From assembly GCA_013368375.1 (NCBI GenBank), contig JAACJP010000017.1, forward strand, positions 124,001 through 188,000: 64,000 nucleotides of DNA, in the 5' to 3' direction. The position numbers and the translations under genes are program-made. Shown here one piece after another: positions 11,961 to 24,046 of this stretch (the first letter of the stretch is position 1; each line of letters starts with the position of its first letter). The DNA is from Tricholomella constricta. Lineage: Eukaryota; Basidiomycota; Agaricomycetes; Agaricales; Lyophyllaceae. A model generated the notes under the pieces. The model saw nothing but the letters and a program-made list of their open reading frames with translations, ran no database searches and had not been told where the DNA came from.

Positions 11961-12709
11961 AGACTATGAACTTATTTCGAAAACCAAGAATCGATACGTT
12001 GGGCGAGACCTCGAAGGTACTTTCCAGGCCATATAGGGAAAGAAGAAGTTGACACCATCCACAGGCAACCTGTTCTATGAGCACCCGAGCACAACAAGCG
12101 GTATGTGTGGCTATTTCTATTTGGTCGAAGCCGTTGATGAACAAAATCCTCTCAGATCCAAGGCGGACGAAACGAACGGTTCAATACAAGGATGCTGAAG
12201 ACGTTTGGAGTTACATCGGCGGAGGAAAGAGGCTACCAGGTGTGCTTCATGCGTTTGCGTCCTCGCTGAACTAACTCCGGCGCAGTGCAATGGTCCTCCT
12301 GGCTATCACACACACGGCCTCTTCCCCCAACCCTTGAAGTGCGTGTGATGCTATTATCCTCATTTCATGCTCAAACCAACCCTTTCTTTCTCTGCTTGAT
12401 CAGGAGCTGCAGGCCGACTTGGAAAGGCAACAGCGTGTGCGCGCCAATGTCGCATTAATAGAAGCCCGTGATCGGGAAGAACGTGCTCAGATGCTCCGCC
12501 TACAGGCTACACCACCTGGCACCTATCATGTATCTCAAAAAGTTGCGGGTCAGCAAGCGACTTCACAGCCTCCGTCGGAAGGACCTCAGAAGGTTCAGGC
12601 TGCAAGTGAGCCTCCGCAGAAGCCCGAAACTCCGTTGCCCAAGATGGCTGGTTCAGATACTTATGAGCCTGAACCGTGGGCACCTCGTGCTCGAACGAGA
12701 GGTGAATAG
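11961..12709 (+). CDS. Complex I assembly factor NDUFAF2-like (5' end unresolved)
   Basis: NDUFAF2 (mimitin, B17.2L) is a mitochondrial chaperone that holds the place of NDUFA12 during complex I assembly. The exons read RYVGRDLEG / NLFYEHPST, then RRTKRTVQYKDAEDVWSYI, GGGKRLP, VQWSSWLSHTRPLPPTLEEL, and a coiled Q/R-rich tail ending at 12709. The order VGRD-GN-FYEHP, WSYxGG and QWSSWLxHTR-PPTLEEL is the family signature. The tail is longer and richer in P and Q than in animals. The true start must lie in an upstream exon before about 11960. A possible ATG is at 11898, but no acceptable intron joins it to the first conserved exon. Confidence 0.72.
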
Positions 12710-13280
12710 CCAACCAACGTGTGTTTTATCCCTCTATGTATCTCCTTGGAGTAGCTGAGAGTAGCATTTTAAAATTAATGGGCACCTTGAAACGCAATGC
12801 TGGATGTATCCACCTCCTCGCCAATTGCACACCAAGTACCGGTTTTTTAGAACCAACTCAGCATTCTGGATGCCTGTTGATGAATCTGAAGGGGTACTTC
12901 TACTACTACTAAACCTTGTCTTCTATTATGCCAGCATGTTTGAAAACAACTGGGAAAGTAGAGCGATGCAGTTCAAGCTAGCCCTACTTAGGCATTTATC
13001 TTCGATTGCCGTCACTCGCTGTCTCTCGTTTCGAAGATGTCGTATCCAGCGCACCAGCGTTGCCGAGCACACCATATTTTTTTCATTGAGCACACTGCCC
13101 TGGGCACAGCTAATGGGGATAGTCAATCATCAGGTTCTCATCATGGTCTTGACATCTTTAACACATTTCACCCTTCGGGGTCCGCTCCACCTTCCAAGTT
13201 TTGCCCAGAGTCAACCCGTGGTCCGTATAGACAGTCGACATAAGTACTCATAGGCACAGCCCTCAGTTCCAGGAAACAAA
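12710..13280. other. Intergenic or leader of WW-domain gene
   Basis: No conserved exon is seen. An open frame starting at ATG 13037 runs to 13243 and could, through an intron ending in CACAG near 13259, be a 5' exon of the following gene. The alternative joins cannot be told apart by eye. Confidence 0.3.
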
Positions 13281-16065
13281 ATGAGAAGCCCGTCGACGCA
13301 TTCGTTCTTCAAGGCTTTACGATTTATGTTGTGCAGTCTTCGAAAGCTGGTCTCGAGGAATCTGACACGGTTTGCTCTCCAAAAGGTGTTACTGCTCTGG
13401 TCTAGATTCAACTCTGTCATTTCGCGACGTTGGCGATCTCTGGATAAAGACTTTAATCCACCCAGTCTAAGGCAGTCCCTTGATAACACGCTGGCTGCCT
13501 TGGAGAGTTCTATACTCGAGCCACTTTACGACTCTCCACCGCAGAACGACAATGCTTTCTTAGCATGCTCCGCGTATCCCCCTTCCTCCGTTGCTTGGGG
13601 CGAACCTCAGAATTTGAATGTCCTTCGGCCGGTGGAGATCACGGACTATCACAACCACGCTCGCTCCCACGTATCCCTACCGAATCTCATCACAACAGAC
13701 GTACATCCGCACGTTCTTGAGCCCACGGAATCAGACTCGCCTGTCCGTGTCGAGCCCGAAGGCGATGTCATATCAACGAAAGTAGGCGCCACGCTCTCAC
13801 ACCCCAGAATCCACCCACTGGTGCCCCAAAATATACAACGTTATGACAGAAACGTGAAAGTGTAAGGCACCCTAACTTCCTGGAATGCATGTTGAATGTT
13901 TGATGGTTTTATTTCAGACCAAAAGAATATATGGAATACAAGATACCGCCACTCACGACTTCATTTGACATGTGGGTAGCAGCCCCATCTCGAATTGTAA
14001 ACAAATCCAACCGCTTTTATTAGGCCCGTTAAACCCCTTGGGTGGACTCCTTGTTTTCATCCAGAAGGGGCACTGTATTTTTTCCATAAGGGCAAAGTGA
14101 GCTTCTCTTACTTCTGCCTTGGATCATTTCCTTACTATTTGTTCACTGCATCTACCAGCGAATTTTTACGGACGCAAACCTTTACGAAGATGATATGTTA
14201 TCCCAAATACTGTCTGACATTGCCGCCATCGAGGAATTCTTCCGAGTCCAGAATATACAATTTTCACGCCACGTCGACCTCGTGTTGGAGTTGCTGCGAG
14301 AGGGCGGTCAGATCAAGACATTCTATTATATGGTTGACCACTCGAAGCGTAGTATATTTTTCCTAGATCAATTCGACGCCGCCGACTTTCCAATCTGGAG
14401 CGAGGTCCAGGGAGTACATTCACCTACTCACATCGGTAGGCGTCATTCCTTCCGCTTTCCGGTTCTTCTTCCAATCGGTTTCGTATAGGACACGAAATAC
14501 AATCACAATACTGGTAAACGTTGCATCATATCCCGTGAGTCAATATGTGAATTTCAGCTTGGTTTCAGCTGATCTATGCCCAACAGACTTGTTGACTGAT
14601 CTTGACTGTAGAGTCCAGGTATCACTGTTTGATGTTCCCAAGGTCCATAGAGCTGTCCCAGGACCTCGTCAACGAGCTCCGAGATATTCTCATACATTCC
14701 ATGGGAGGCAAGTTTTCTGATTTTAGACCGATACTAAGGCGAGTTGATGAGCATCTTGTAGATCAAATTCTATCTCCCACTTCCACTGTCCCGTACAGCG
14801 TAGGTGATCTTGAAAAGATGCTCAGCCTCGCCAATAATTTAAAAAGTCAGTGAACACATCACATTGGTGATTTTCCGGGCTGACTGGTCTGATCAGAGAA
14901 TGTCCATGGCAAATTTCAAGGCTCGACATGCTTCTTGTGTAAGATTGTTCTTATCAGCGGTTTCTTAGAGCTGATAGTACCTTCAGCTAGCTTGATGTAC
15001 GTTTTTGGTACGTCACAGCAAGTCACCAAGTTTTTTTTCCTTTGGATCCTAACGAAGCTCATCTAGTCCGCCAACGGTTCTACGACTTCCATGGCCAGCC
15101 TGGTGCCCGTATGGGTAGTGACCAATCGGTCTATGGCAAGGCGCAACATAAACGGTCATGGATTATCCTTTCCCTTTCGCCCTGCCTATTCTTCGCTCCT
15201 CATGTCCACCTGCGGGCATTAGAAAAAATGTGGATTGACGGTATCACTCGAAGCGTCTTATGGGCCGATTTTATGGCCAAGCTATATGCTGAATGGCAAG
15301 AATTTACTCTCTATGTGAGCGGTTTACCAAAGGAAACACTGCATGTTATCGACTCAGTCCCTTCCAGGGGACGGTCCTGCTCAACGCCAACGTAGCGTTT
15401 CTAGCAATTCAGAGCGTCGATGAAAACCATGAAAATGCTCGTTCCCCGGCACAGATCGCCAGTTACGCTTCCATCGCGGCAAGTATTGGGACTATCATAC
15501 TAGGTCTTCTACTCGTCCGGCAAAATCGATCGAAGGGTCGAGATACTGTCGTCGATGCTGTGGGTTCTTTATGGCCATCCCTGTTTGCTCGCCTGAACTT
15601 TCTCATAGTCGACGTACCTGCACAAGAGAAGTAACCAGGCCATGGGCTTGGAAACTTTGGCAATAATGTTCGCTCTCCCATACGCGCTTTTGATGTGGGG
15701 GTGGGTTATGGTATATTCCTCCTTGATATCAGACATTCATCCTTATCTCCAGGATGGTGTCATTCCTCTTCGCCTTCTTATATATCTGCTTTGAAGGATC
15801 CGACATCTACACTCGTATGCTGGTTGGTGCCGCATGGGTTGCTATCGCGTCCCTTATCATGTGCTGCATCTGGATGGCTTGGGAACAGCTACCCGAGTCT
15901 GAATCCGCAGTTGACGAATCCGACTCTGGGGTGAAGGAAGAGGTCAACACAAACGAACAGCTGAGCGGGCAAAAGGTAGTTTCTAAGCCTTCCGGAATTG
16001 CTTGGAAATGGCGGGCTCTTATCTTCCGACGAGGGACGACTGATTCCGAAAGGACCGTCGTCTAG
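13281..16065 (+). CDS. WW-domain-like protein with C-terminal membrane segments
   Basis: This belongs to a family known to me from agaric genomes as hypothetical proteins; no biochemical role is established. After a basic N-terminal region and a Ser/Pro-rich linker, an exon reads VPKEYMEYKIPPLTTSF, then PLGWTPCFHPEGALYFFHK and RIFTDANLYEDD. That is a WW-type motif with its first Trp but an HPEGALYFF core. A helical middle part and a conserved TVLLNANVAFLAIQSVD block follow. Hydrophobic helices then lie at about 15460-15520 (IAASIGTIILGLLLV), 15660-15710 (LAIMFALPYALLMWG) and 15755-15890. A charged cytoplasmic tail ends at 16065. About seven introns join in frame. The protein probably sits in a membrane with the WW module on one side. 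The start is uncertain. Confidence 0.62.
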
Positions 16066-16163
16066 TAGATCGCGAGGATCGCGGACAAGGAATCTGATTC
16101 ATGTATTTTACAGTAGGGATAGTATCTCGCACAAGACTCTGGACTCCAAATCCACTCCGCTGA

Positions 16164-16613
16164 TCACTTCGCAAATTTTTTCGTTGCCTTCGGGCCCTTC
16201 TTGTCGCCCTTCTTGTCGCCTTTTGCAGCAGCATCGCCCTGGGCTGCATGATCAACAGCTCCGCGCGGTCTCGGTCTGATGGATGTGATTTGCCAATCTA
16301 ATTCCAATAAATAGATACTACATACGGTTCTGGTGGAGGTGGTGGAGGCGGCGGTGATGACGGTGGTCTGGAAAGATGGGCGTCAAGATTTTACGCAGAG
16401 CAGCGTTTTGAGCACTCACATCGCTGAGCCTTGCCCATGAGGATGATACCCGCTGGTGGGATTTACGACACTACTACGCAGCATACGCATCGGGTGAGTA
16501 GATATGCAGAGTTGACCGGAGCTTCCTCACCCCACAAGCGTTGTGAGCGCAGTATTTCCGTCGACGTCACTTTTGGACCCTGATAGAAGTTTGGTGAAAT
16601 GTTCAAGGGCCAT
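16164..16613 (-). CDS. Small hypothetical protein with Lys-rich tail
   Basis: Unrecognised. From ATG 16613 (MALEHFTKLLSGSKSDVDG) an exon runs to about 16530. A proline run encoded near 16325-16370 and a last exon ending in KGDKKGDKKGPKATKKFAK before TGA at 16164-16166 are bordered by plausible GT/AG sites. The central exon was not established. The composition (Pro run, then Ala/Lys tail) looks protein-coding rather than random, but no domain is visible. An in-frame ATG at 16727 is an alternative start. Confidence 0.3.
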
Positions 16614-17141
16614 GATAGTACGCTTTGACGCGCGTAGGGCTGCGTAGAGCTTGAAATTGCTACTACAAGTACTAGTACTGGTAGTATAGGTATGTGGGGT
16701 AGATCGGTGAGGAAGATTGAGCGCCACGCCTGCCAGTTTTATTGCCTGCTGAGCGCTTGTTGGACTGGATGGGACTTTAATCTCAGCCTCAGGAAGCGCC
16801 CGAGTTAAGCGCTATAGGAGATGACTAGTGTAAAATGTGACGGATATGTCCATAGCTAGAAGGTAGATATGGAAAGAAAGAGCACTAATCTGCTTGGTTG
16901 GGAGTACTAGCCATCCAAGCACCGCAACTACGACGTATCTGTCAAGATGGTCACACAACTCAACTTACGTTTGTGCCGGCACAGAGGGTCATGTGGGGCC
17001 ATTGAAGGTGCAGCTGAGCGGTAAAAACGGAACAAACATTGATCATCGCTTCGAATGCCGGCTCCTCAACCCACTATAGGTGTGATCGGTGTGATGAACT
17101 CTCCATAAGTTCTTTCGGCAGAATCGTGGGTGACGAGAGCA

Positions 17142-17861
17142 CTAATTTGTTGCGATCTGCAAAGGTCGAGCTCCACAACATCCAATGGTAGTCGGCCCAC
17201 TCACCACCAAGGAGATTGTGGATGTGTCCCGTGGAGTGATCAGGCGATGAAGGCGGTTGGGAAAAGCGCTTGTAGAATAATGCCCAGGTGCACAAGCGTC
17301 TGGTAGGAACAGGGACACCACTGGCGATCTTCGTTGAGATGACGTGGGTTCCATCATTGATCTCTTAGGTTGGGGCTGGGTTGGGGATAGAAACCCAACA
17401 TACAGTAGGTATATTTGAGAAGCGCCCGGGTATCGTAATATGAAATTCATTTCGGTTTGGGTTTTGCTGCGGATGTAGGAGTAGAGACTCTTCCCCTTGG
17501 TCTGCCGCTGGAACAAAACTTGAGGGTGAGCTAGGAAAGAATAAGGATATGATCGTCGAAGATCAGACCTAGCAAAAGGTGGGAACTGAAGGAGTTCATC
17601 GAACTCATCTTCATTTTTACTGCGGGAATCTGATGAACAGGATGACTCCGCCTTTCCCCCATCGTCCGAGGGTGACTCGATGACTGGAGACTTTTTCTCG
17701 GCATTTCCGGTGGATGGGACCTTCTCGCTGTCGACGTGAATGCACTGCCTTAGTGTCATAGCTAGATCAGGATGAGAGACAAGTATGAAAGGATATTCCA
17801 CGCACTGAGCTTTGTTGTCTGGACTGCTCATCTCCCTTTCATCGATCAAATCTTCGGACAT
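17142..17861 (-). CDS. Hypothetical protein, open frame of 239 codons
   Basis: Unrecognised. An uninterrupted reading frame begins with an acidic, Ser-rich N-terminal half (MSEDLIDEREMSSPDNK; SSCSSDSRSKNEDEFDELL). It continues into a less protein-like Arg/Ser/Pro-rich half. The first 90 codons look like real coding sequence, while the rest may be intron or untranslated sequence read through. No domain, signal peptide or membrane segment is visible. Confidence 0.3.
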   Translation of the reverse strand: MSEDLIDEREMSSPDNKAQCVEYPFILVSHPDLAMTLRQCIHVDSEKVPSTGNAEKKSPVIESPSDDGGKAESSCSSDSRSKNEDEFDELLQFPPFARSDLRRSYPYSFLAHPQVLFQRQTKGKSLYSYIRSKTQTEMNFILRYPGASQIYLLYVGFLSPTQPQPKRSMMEPTSSQRRSPVVSLFLPDACAPGHYSTSAFPNRLHRLITPRDTSTISLVVSGPTTIGCCGARPLQIATN

Positions 17862-18575
17862 GGAAAGCTGTACTGGATTGTTGTAGAGGTAGACGGTATG
17901 TAATTCTAAAACGCACTGCAGTACCCTGGGGGGCGCCGGTCATCCGCAGAGTTTGACAGATGCCGAATACAAGGGTATGATGGATGGAGTATAACCCGAA
18001 AAAGAATGAACAGTTCTTAGTCGTGACAGCTCGTGACAGATTTGGACAATATACAATTGAGGTTCAATATCAATGTCTAGCGCTTTTCTAGCATTCAGTA
18101 TGTAGATCTCCTGACGTTCTCGCGATCATATACATGAAAATTTTGTACAGTCTTATGACATTACCGACGACGTCAATCGCGACATATGTACATGTAACTT
18201 TGTGCCGTTGCCTCGAGTCTTCGGTAATTGATGAATTGTATATAGTCTGCTTGCAAGTAATATTTGCGTATATCTGAAAGTATTTTCGAACAGCGAAACG
18301 GGCGCCGGCCATGGAAGATGTACAGTACTGACTCATTAGCAATAGATTGACAATAAAGTCACTGTAATTATAACAACATTACATAAACGTTCTTTTAACC
18401 TGTGCAAATCATCTCGGTGTTGCCACTGACACGAGGCTATACTTGCTGCGCCTCTCAGGCCTGTAATGATCCTGCCCGAATTGTACGCCGATGTTCACAA
18501 CAAGGAAAGATTATAAAGGCTTCATGAGTAATACTCAGAACGAGCATCACCCCCTCCTATATTATAGTCATCGAG
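17862..18575. other. Intergenic, AT-richer, no gene
   Basis: This lies between the hypothetical minus-strand frame and the second WW-type gene. The sequence at 18000-18400 is visibly AT-richer than its neighbours. No exon or RNA gene is seen. Confidence 0.4.
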
Positions 18576-20580
18576 ATGAGCGCTCACAACCTCGAGGGGC
18601 CTCTTACCACGGACTCTTTAGGAACGAAGGGCTTGCCATTTGTCCCTGGTTCCCTTCATCTTACAACATCCAAGCACACTGGCAGATACGATGCAACCGC
18701 CACGTATGCGCTTTCTTTGTGCGACTTTATTTCGCTGACAATTTCAACCCAGTGTTGAGCCTGAAAACATGCGCATCGAACCAGGAATGTTTGTTTCCAC
18801 CAAAGAACCTGTGTAATTGAATGATTCCCTTGCCCCAGTCGACAAGTCTAAAGTCTTGCCACAGGCCCAATTATCTTCCCCCACAGTGGTCGGCCCATGT
18901 TCACCCAGAAGGCCAGCTTTATTTTTACAGGCATGCAGAGCTTCGTGTCGTCACAGAGGCCTATATATACGCTCCACAAATCATGGAGAAGGTGATTCAT
19001 TGGGTCAGGGAAATAGAGGCCCTTCTCCTACGCAAGCAAGTCGTGCTCTCGGATGACATCGAGCTCTTCCTTCAAATCGACGACAACGATTGCGCATACT
19101 ATTTTATCGATCACCTTTCGCACACGGAGTTCTGGCTGGATGCTGCTGACACCGAGACTTTGTGTCTGCTTCCAGCTGTCACCCCGTCTCATCTGAGTTT
19201 GTGTCGCTTCAATGCCTTGTGACCCTCTTATTCAAACAAGGATTACAGGATTAGCCCTACAAGAACTCTATTGGATCCACGTTGAATATTTCCCTATGCA
19301 TACGAAGGGGCTCGCACCGTCTGTCATCGAGGAGCTTATCACCATATTCTCTCATGCTCTTGCTGGTAAGAACTTTTCTCTTTCACACCATAATTTGTTC
19401 TCATTCTCTTGCAGACCATATGACCTCCAGGACCTCCACATTCCCTTATGCGGAATCAGACTGTGCAAAATTTCTGAAACTGTTGAGAGGATCCCGAAGT
19501 ACGTGACGGCTTACCAGCACCATATTCATGACTCACCGTCGCAGGTCAAGTGCGTGACGGGCATACTATCTGCGTCATCGGTAGGTAGCAAACAATCAGA
19601 AGCGAAAACAACATTCTCATCACAGCCCATAGCCCGACTTTGGCACCTTGTTTGTAAGATTTTCACACTGACAACCATGCAGACGAACGCATACTGATAT
19701 CTTTGTAGATAACCATAGATTCTCAACGCACTACGGGGAACAACACGCCCGCCTCTCTCGAAACCAAGCCATTTTGGTTGATACCACCCAAAAGAGCTGT
19801 CGGCTTCAAACCTTGATATCTCTGTTATCATTCAAGACTTCCGATAGATACCTGTCTCGTTTGGACGACATTTACACTGATCACCTGGTGTATGCCCATC
19901 AATGGCAACCGTTCATGGCGAGATGCATGCGGGATTGGAATTCATTGTCATATCTGGTAAGGGTTTTTTTTTTTTTTCGTCTTCTCCGAGGTGAACATTT
20001 GTTGTTATCTAGGCCTTGTTTGCCCTGATGTAGGTCATCAACAGCTGTGAGGCTAGAAACATCATACTCAAGAATTATCATAGGCTCCACATCCTCCTGA
20101 ACTTTATTCCGACATTCCGGATGTTGTCGTTCCTCTCCGCTGCCTGTTTTGGTGCAAGCTTTATATCTTCGATTCTTCTTGTCCACCACCACCAAGAGCT
20201 GGAGGATGCGACAGCTAGTGAAGCCGTCGGTCGACTTCTCACTCTACACTTTCCTTATAACTTACATCCATGCTCTACAGCTGCGATATCTCAATGGGAT
20301 TCGATCCGATAACTTCAGGTTCCAATGGGTGGCGTTCACCTACTCCCTGCCCAAGGCGTTCTACTTCTGGGGAATTTCCGGATTTACCTCAAATTGCATC
20401 TGCGCAGCGATCATGCTCACCTCAACTGGATATTCCACTTGGATGGCATATTTCCTTGGACTTATCTGCCTCTGTGCTCTTGCCCTGCTGGCTTTCCTCA
20501 ACAGTACATCATGCAAAAAATTTCTTTGCATCCCTCTTTTCAAGTGGCGCAGCCTTGGAGGTGATGACCTGCCCGTATGA
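18576..20580 (+). CDS. Second WW-like / multi-TM protein, paralogue of the 13-16 kb gene
   Basis: It has the same architecture as the gene at 13281. An N-terminal leader (MSAHNLEGPLTTDSLGTKGL) is followed by VEPENMRIEPGMFVSTKEPV. A WW-type motif LPPQWSAHVHPEGQLYFYR follows, then AELRVVTEAYIY, a helical middle, and hydrophobic segments at about 20120-20190 (MLSFLSAACFGASFISSILL) and 20330-20520. The block LRYLNGIRSDNFRFQWVAF links the last two. The introns at about 19960-20036 and 20231-20281 are well placed: SLSYL joins VINSCEARN, and ASEA joins LRYLNG. Sequence identity to the first copy is low by eye, so the duplication is old. It lacks the TVLLNANVAFL block in the form seen there. The function is unknown. 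Confidence 0.58.
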
Positions 20581-20933
20581 GCTCGGCGCTCGCGCAGATA
20601 TCGAGCCTTGGTGCCTCTAATAGAGGTCTCCAAATGACAAACATGATTTTTCTGTCCAATCAGTCCCATCAATACCAGCCTCGGCGACCGCGTCACACGT
20701 AATTTTGCGACTCTGTGCCTCTTTCTGCCGAGATTATATATTCAACTATCTATATTGCCGAAATCTGCTATCATTTTATAATGAGCTCCGCTGAAAAGCC
20801 CTAAGATCAGAGATGATGGAATACAAGTCCGTCGAGTACCATAAGAATCTAGAAAGTATGATTCCATGGCAATGAGCAATAAGTGAACGCTAATATTCCC
20901 TATTGATATCCATGAGTAACGCCCGGGCCCTCT
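20581..20933. other. Convergent 3' intergenic region
   Basis: This separates the tails of two convergent genes. No gene is seen. Confidence 0.4.
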
Positions 20934-22987
20934 CTAAGACGCACTCGGGTTATCATTAAAGTAATTCCCCTCCAGCGCCACATAATAGTCCCAGTCCCCA
21001 TCGTTCATCACCGCGCGCCCCAACCCATATCGCTGCAACACCTCAATGATCCCCGCCTCATCAATGATGCCCTGCTCCAGCAAGCTCTTCTCGGGTACAG
21101 GGGGGAGTGTGCCGAACACCATGCGCGCAATCTCGACCTGGGCAATATATGCTTCGTGCGGGATGCGAGGGAGGTACTTCTTCTCGAGCTCGATGACGCG
21201 CTCGATAGACCGGTGCTCACGGATGAACTTGAGCGCACGTGCGGGGCCTACATTCTTGATGCGCTGTGAGAAGTCTGTGCCGAGCAGGAGTGCGAAATCG
21301 ACGAAGGATGCGCGGTCGAGCTGAAGCGTCGTCCGGATCTCCGCGCCCGAGACGATGGTCAGCGGGACATGTCGGTTCGTCAGGTTGCGCACGAGCGGGG
21401 CTTCGTATACTAGCACATCCTGTATAGCAGGACGTAATTTATTAGCATTGAAAGGTCAGGGTGATAAAGAGAGACTACCCACCGTATCTTCGCTGGCCAC
21501 GTAGTCTGCCAAACCGTTCAGGACTATTGACGACGCCAGTGCCTCCGCTTCGAATGCCCCTGAGGACTCCAGACACGGTACACCCATAGCTTGCAGAATT
21601 TCCTTACACTCGTTATACGTCTGCACTGTAGGCGGGTTCATCCGACGTTCGAACGATGCAGACATGATATCGCTTGTGCGTGAGAGTTTCACCAGTGCCG
21701 ATTCCTCCATCGGTATGGACGAAGCTTCTTGCTCTGCCACGAGAGTGTCCCAGAAACTGCCTTCCTCGAGCATGAGCTGGTATTGCGCTTTCGTCATGAC
21801 AATTTCTGCTTGGGTGTCGGGGTCGCCGACGCCCGGTGTGGACGGTAGAGAGGGGTCCAGAGGGGCGGCGAGGGAGACCAATTTTGATACGCTTTGACGA
21901 TAGTCGAGATATAGAGTAGCTAATTGATTCAAGACGTCGTCCTCTGTAAGCACGGATTCAACAGCGAGAGACGATGGTGGTTGCTCTGGGGATGGTAAGG
22001 CAGGATGTAGCTCATCTACGTGAAAGGATGAGACATGGGTGTAGACGTCATGTTCAACGTCAGGGGACAGTACCGATTCTGAGGAGAGTGGCGATGTTAT
22101 CTCTTGGAACCAAGGATGATTTGGCGGTATTGTGCCGGCGGGATCCTCCGACACTAACAAATTCGGCTCTAACGAATAATATTGTGCGTCGTGTGCTGCA
22201 GAGAACAGACTGAGACGGCCATCTTCCATCGTCGACTCAAGAGCTTCGTCCGCAATGAAATGGGATGTTAAAATGTCATCGTCAAGCGGAAGACGTGGTC
22301 CCCGAGGTGCTCCGAACGTGTAAGGCAGTTTACGCTGAGGTTCTCCCTGTTTCAAGATAGGCGACTCGAATCCCGCGTCTTGTTCACTGTCCATAGACAA
22401 CTGGCGTAGAAGGCTCGATGCTTGTTCTCGCATCGCGCTGTCGAGGTGCCAAAACCGATGTAAGATGCTGGATAGCTTCCGGAGACGCTTAGACCGATCG
22501 TGTTCCAGGGCTCCGCGGGCGGCGGTTTTGCGCTGCACCTCCTTCCTTCGCTCTGCCTGTTGAAACGCGAGGATAAGCAATAGAAACGATGTGAAAGATA
22601 TATTGTTGGATGACCTCGCGAGCTTTGGCCATATTCCGCTCCTTCCCGTCGAACACGCAGACGGCCGAAACCCCAGCCTCCTTTAGCTCTCTAGCAAGTC
22701 TGTACCATCCGAGGACATGGCGGTATGGATGCGGCGCTTGCGCGAAATGGAAACGCTGGGTTATGAGTGTTCCATCGCTGTCGCAGCGCTGTGTGAGACG
22801 GGAAGAGCAAAGGATACGTAAAGGTTTGCATACATGACAACCTTCTTACCGGCTAGACCTCGGAGACGATCTGGGAGCTGTTTAATGACCTCTGGGCTGC
22901 AATACCGTCAGTTGTGTGTTAATTAAGGCTAAATCTCATCGCCTACCAAGTTTTTTGAAGAAAAGGCGTCAGACCAAGTACGCCCAT
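20934..22987 (-). CDS. XPG/FEN1-family 5' nuclease with long acidic insert
   Basis: The protein starts MGVLGLTPFLQK at 22987, the conserved N-terminal Gly of FEN1/XPG enzymes. The XPG-N region continues with LRGLAGKKVVIDGTLITQRF and AVCVFDGKERNMAK, which supply two metal-binding Asp residues. The XPG-I region reads CKEILQAMGVPCLESSGA, EAEALASS and VASEDTD, keeping both Glu and both Asp. LLGTDFSQRIKNVGPARAL is the H3TH region. All canonical active-site acids therefore appear present. Between XPG-N and XPG-I lies an insert of roughly 200 residues rich in Ser, Asp and Pro. The C-terminus is short and no PCNA-binding peptide is obvious. Introns lie at about 22945-22899 and 21476-21424, with others near 22600 and 22800. 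It acts on branched DNA by family analogy; the exact orthologue (Rad2, Yen1 or a Din7-like enzyme) cannot be named. Confidence 0.85.
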
Positions 22988-23205
22988 ATTTTGTGGTGTG
23001 GGTCGTGACGGGGGTTGAACGCCATGTTTGGCGAATTTTGCGTCACACAACGTAGATATACTCAATGACAGATGCTCACATGCACAGGCAATGTGGAAAC
23101 TACATGAGATTGCTACCAGTACGTCGAAACAAACAATTTCAACTCCTAAAAACGTCCAACGCATTCCTTCCTTAGCGAATTCAACAATCATGACAGTTTC
23201 AGCTT

Positions 23206-24046
23206 TCAGATGCCAGCAAGTCCAGTGAGCGCGGCCAAAGCGGTCTTGATCTGGGTAACGAAGTGATTTAGTTGCTGGCGCGTCTTGTCTGTACATGCGA
23301 TTTCGAGACGATTGGTGATTGACGCGATTTCCGTGTCCGGATTGGTTGACAAGAGTCGCAAAAGAAGTAGAAGGGTGAGTGGGAGTGATTGTCAGCGGAC
23401 ATGACGCATCTTTGAGGGACCCAGATAATGTAACGACATAACGGAAGGCAAAAGAGGATGCGAAGGGGAGCGGTGCCTACCAACGATGCCGGCATACAAA
23501 GTTGAAGACGATCGAGGACGTGACAGAGACATGCCTTGTTCTTTCTCCGTCTCCATGACAGAAACGATCTTCTGTTCAATGTTTTGTGCTGCCAGGGAAC
23601 TCTCATGCTTCGGACGCGTAGAAGCCCATGCATGCGTCTCGAGGATAGCGTTGAGGAGCATAGAACTCAACTCTAATCATTGCAAGAGCAAAGAGTGTGA
23701 GTGTGAGTGAATGACGTGATCGTGTCTGTCTGTGCTTGAAGACGCGCATATATGCATGCGACTAAGGGTTCAGATGTCTCCGTACCTTGTTCAAATACAA
23801 CGTCTCTGCCCATCTCATTGTTGAACGGCGTCACGATGTTGGTTTTGTGATCGAACGGAGGAAAGGTTTCGCCAATGATATCCGATAGCGGCCGAGAATG
23901 AAGATTCTGGTTCGACAAGACATCTGCGGTTTGAGTGCGGTTTGAGTTGTTCGAGGTTGATACCATAGTGATCTGCTTCGGAGGACTCGAGGACATCGGC
24001 GACGAGCTTTTGTCGCTGTGCAGATCAGCCTTGGGGGACGACGACA
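23206..24046 (-). CDS. Small unknown protein, three exons, coiled C-terminus
   Basis: Unrecognised but well formed. Exon 1 (MSSSPKADLHSDKSSSPMSS) ends in MGRDVVFEQ. A GT-AG intron joins it to ELSSMLLNAILETHAWAST, which continues through AAQNIEQKIVSVMETEKEQG. A phase-1 intron then leads to DKTRQQLNHFVTQIKTALAA and the stop at 23206-23208. The product of about 175 residues has a disordered Ser-rich N-terminus and two amphipathic helices likely to form a coiled coil. It shares a promoter of about 200 bp with the divergent COPA gene. Small coiled-coil subunits of kinetochore, Mediator or trafficking complexes often look like this, but nothing ties it to one of them. Confidence 0.55.
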
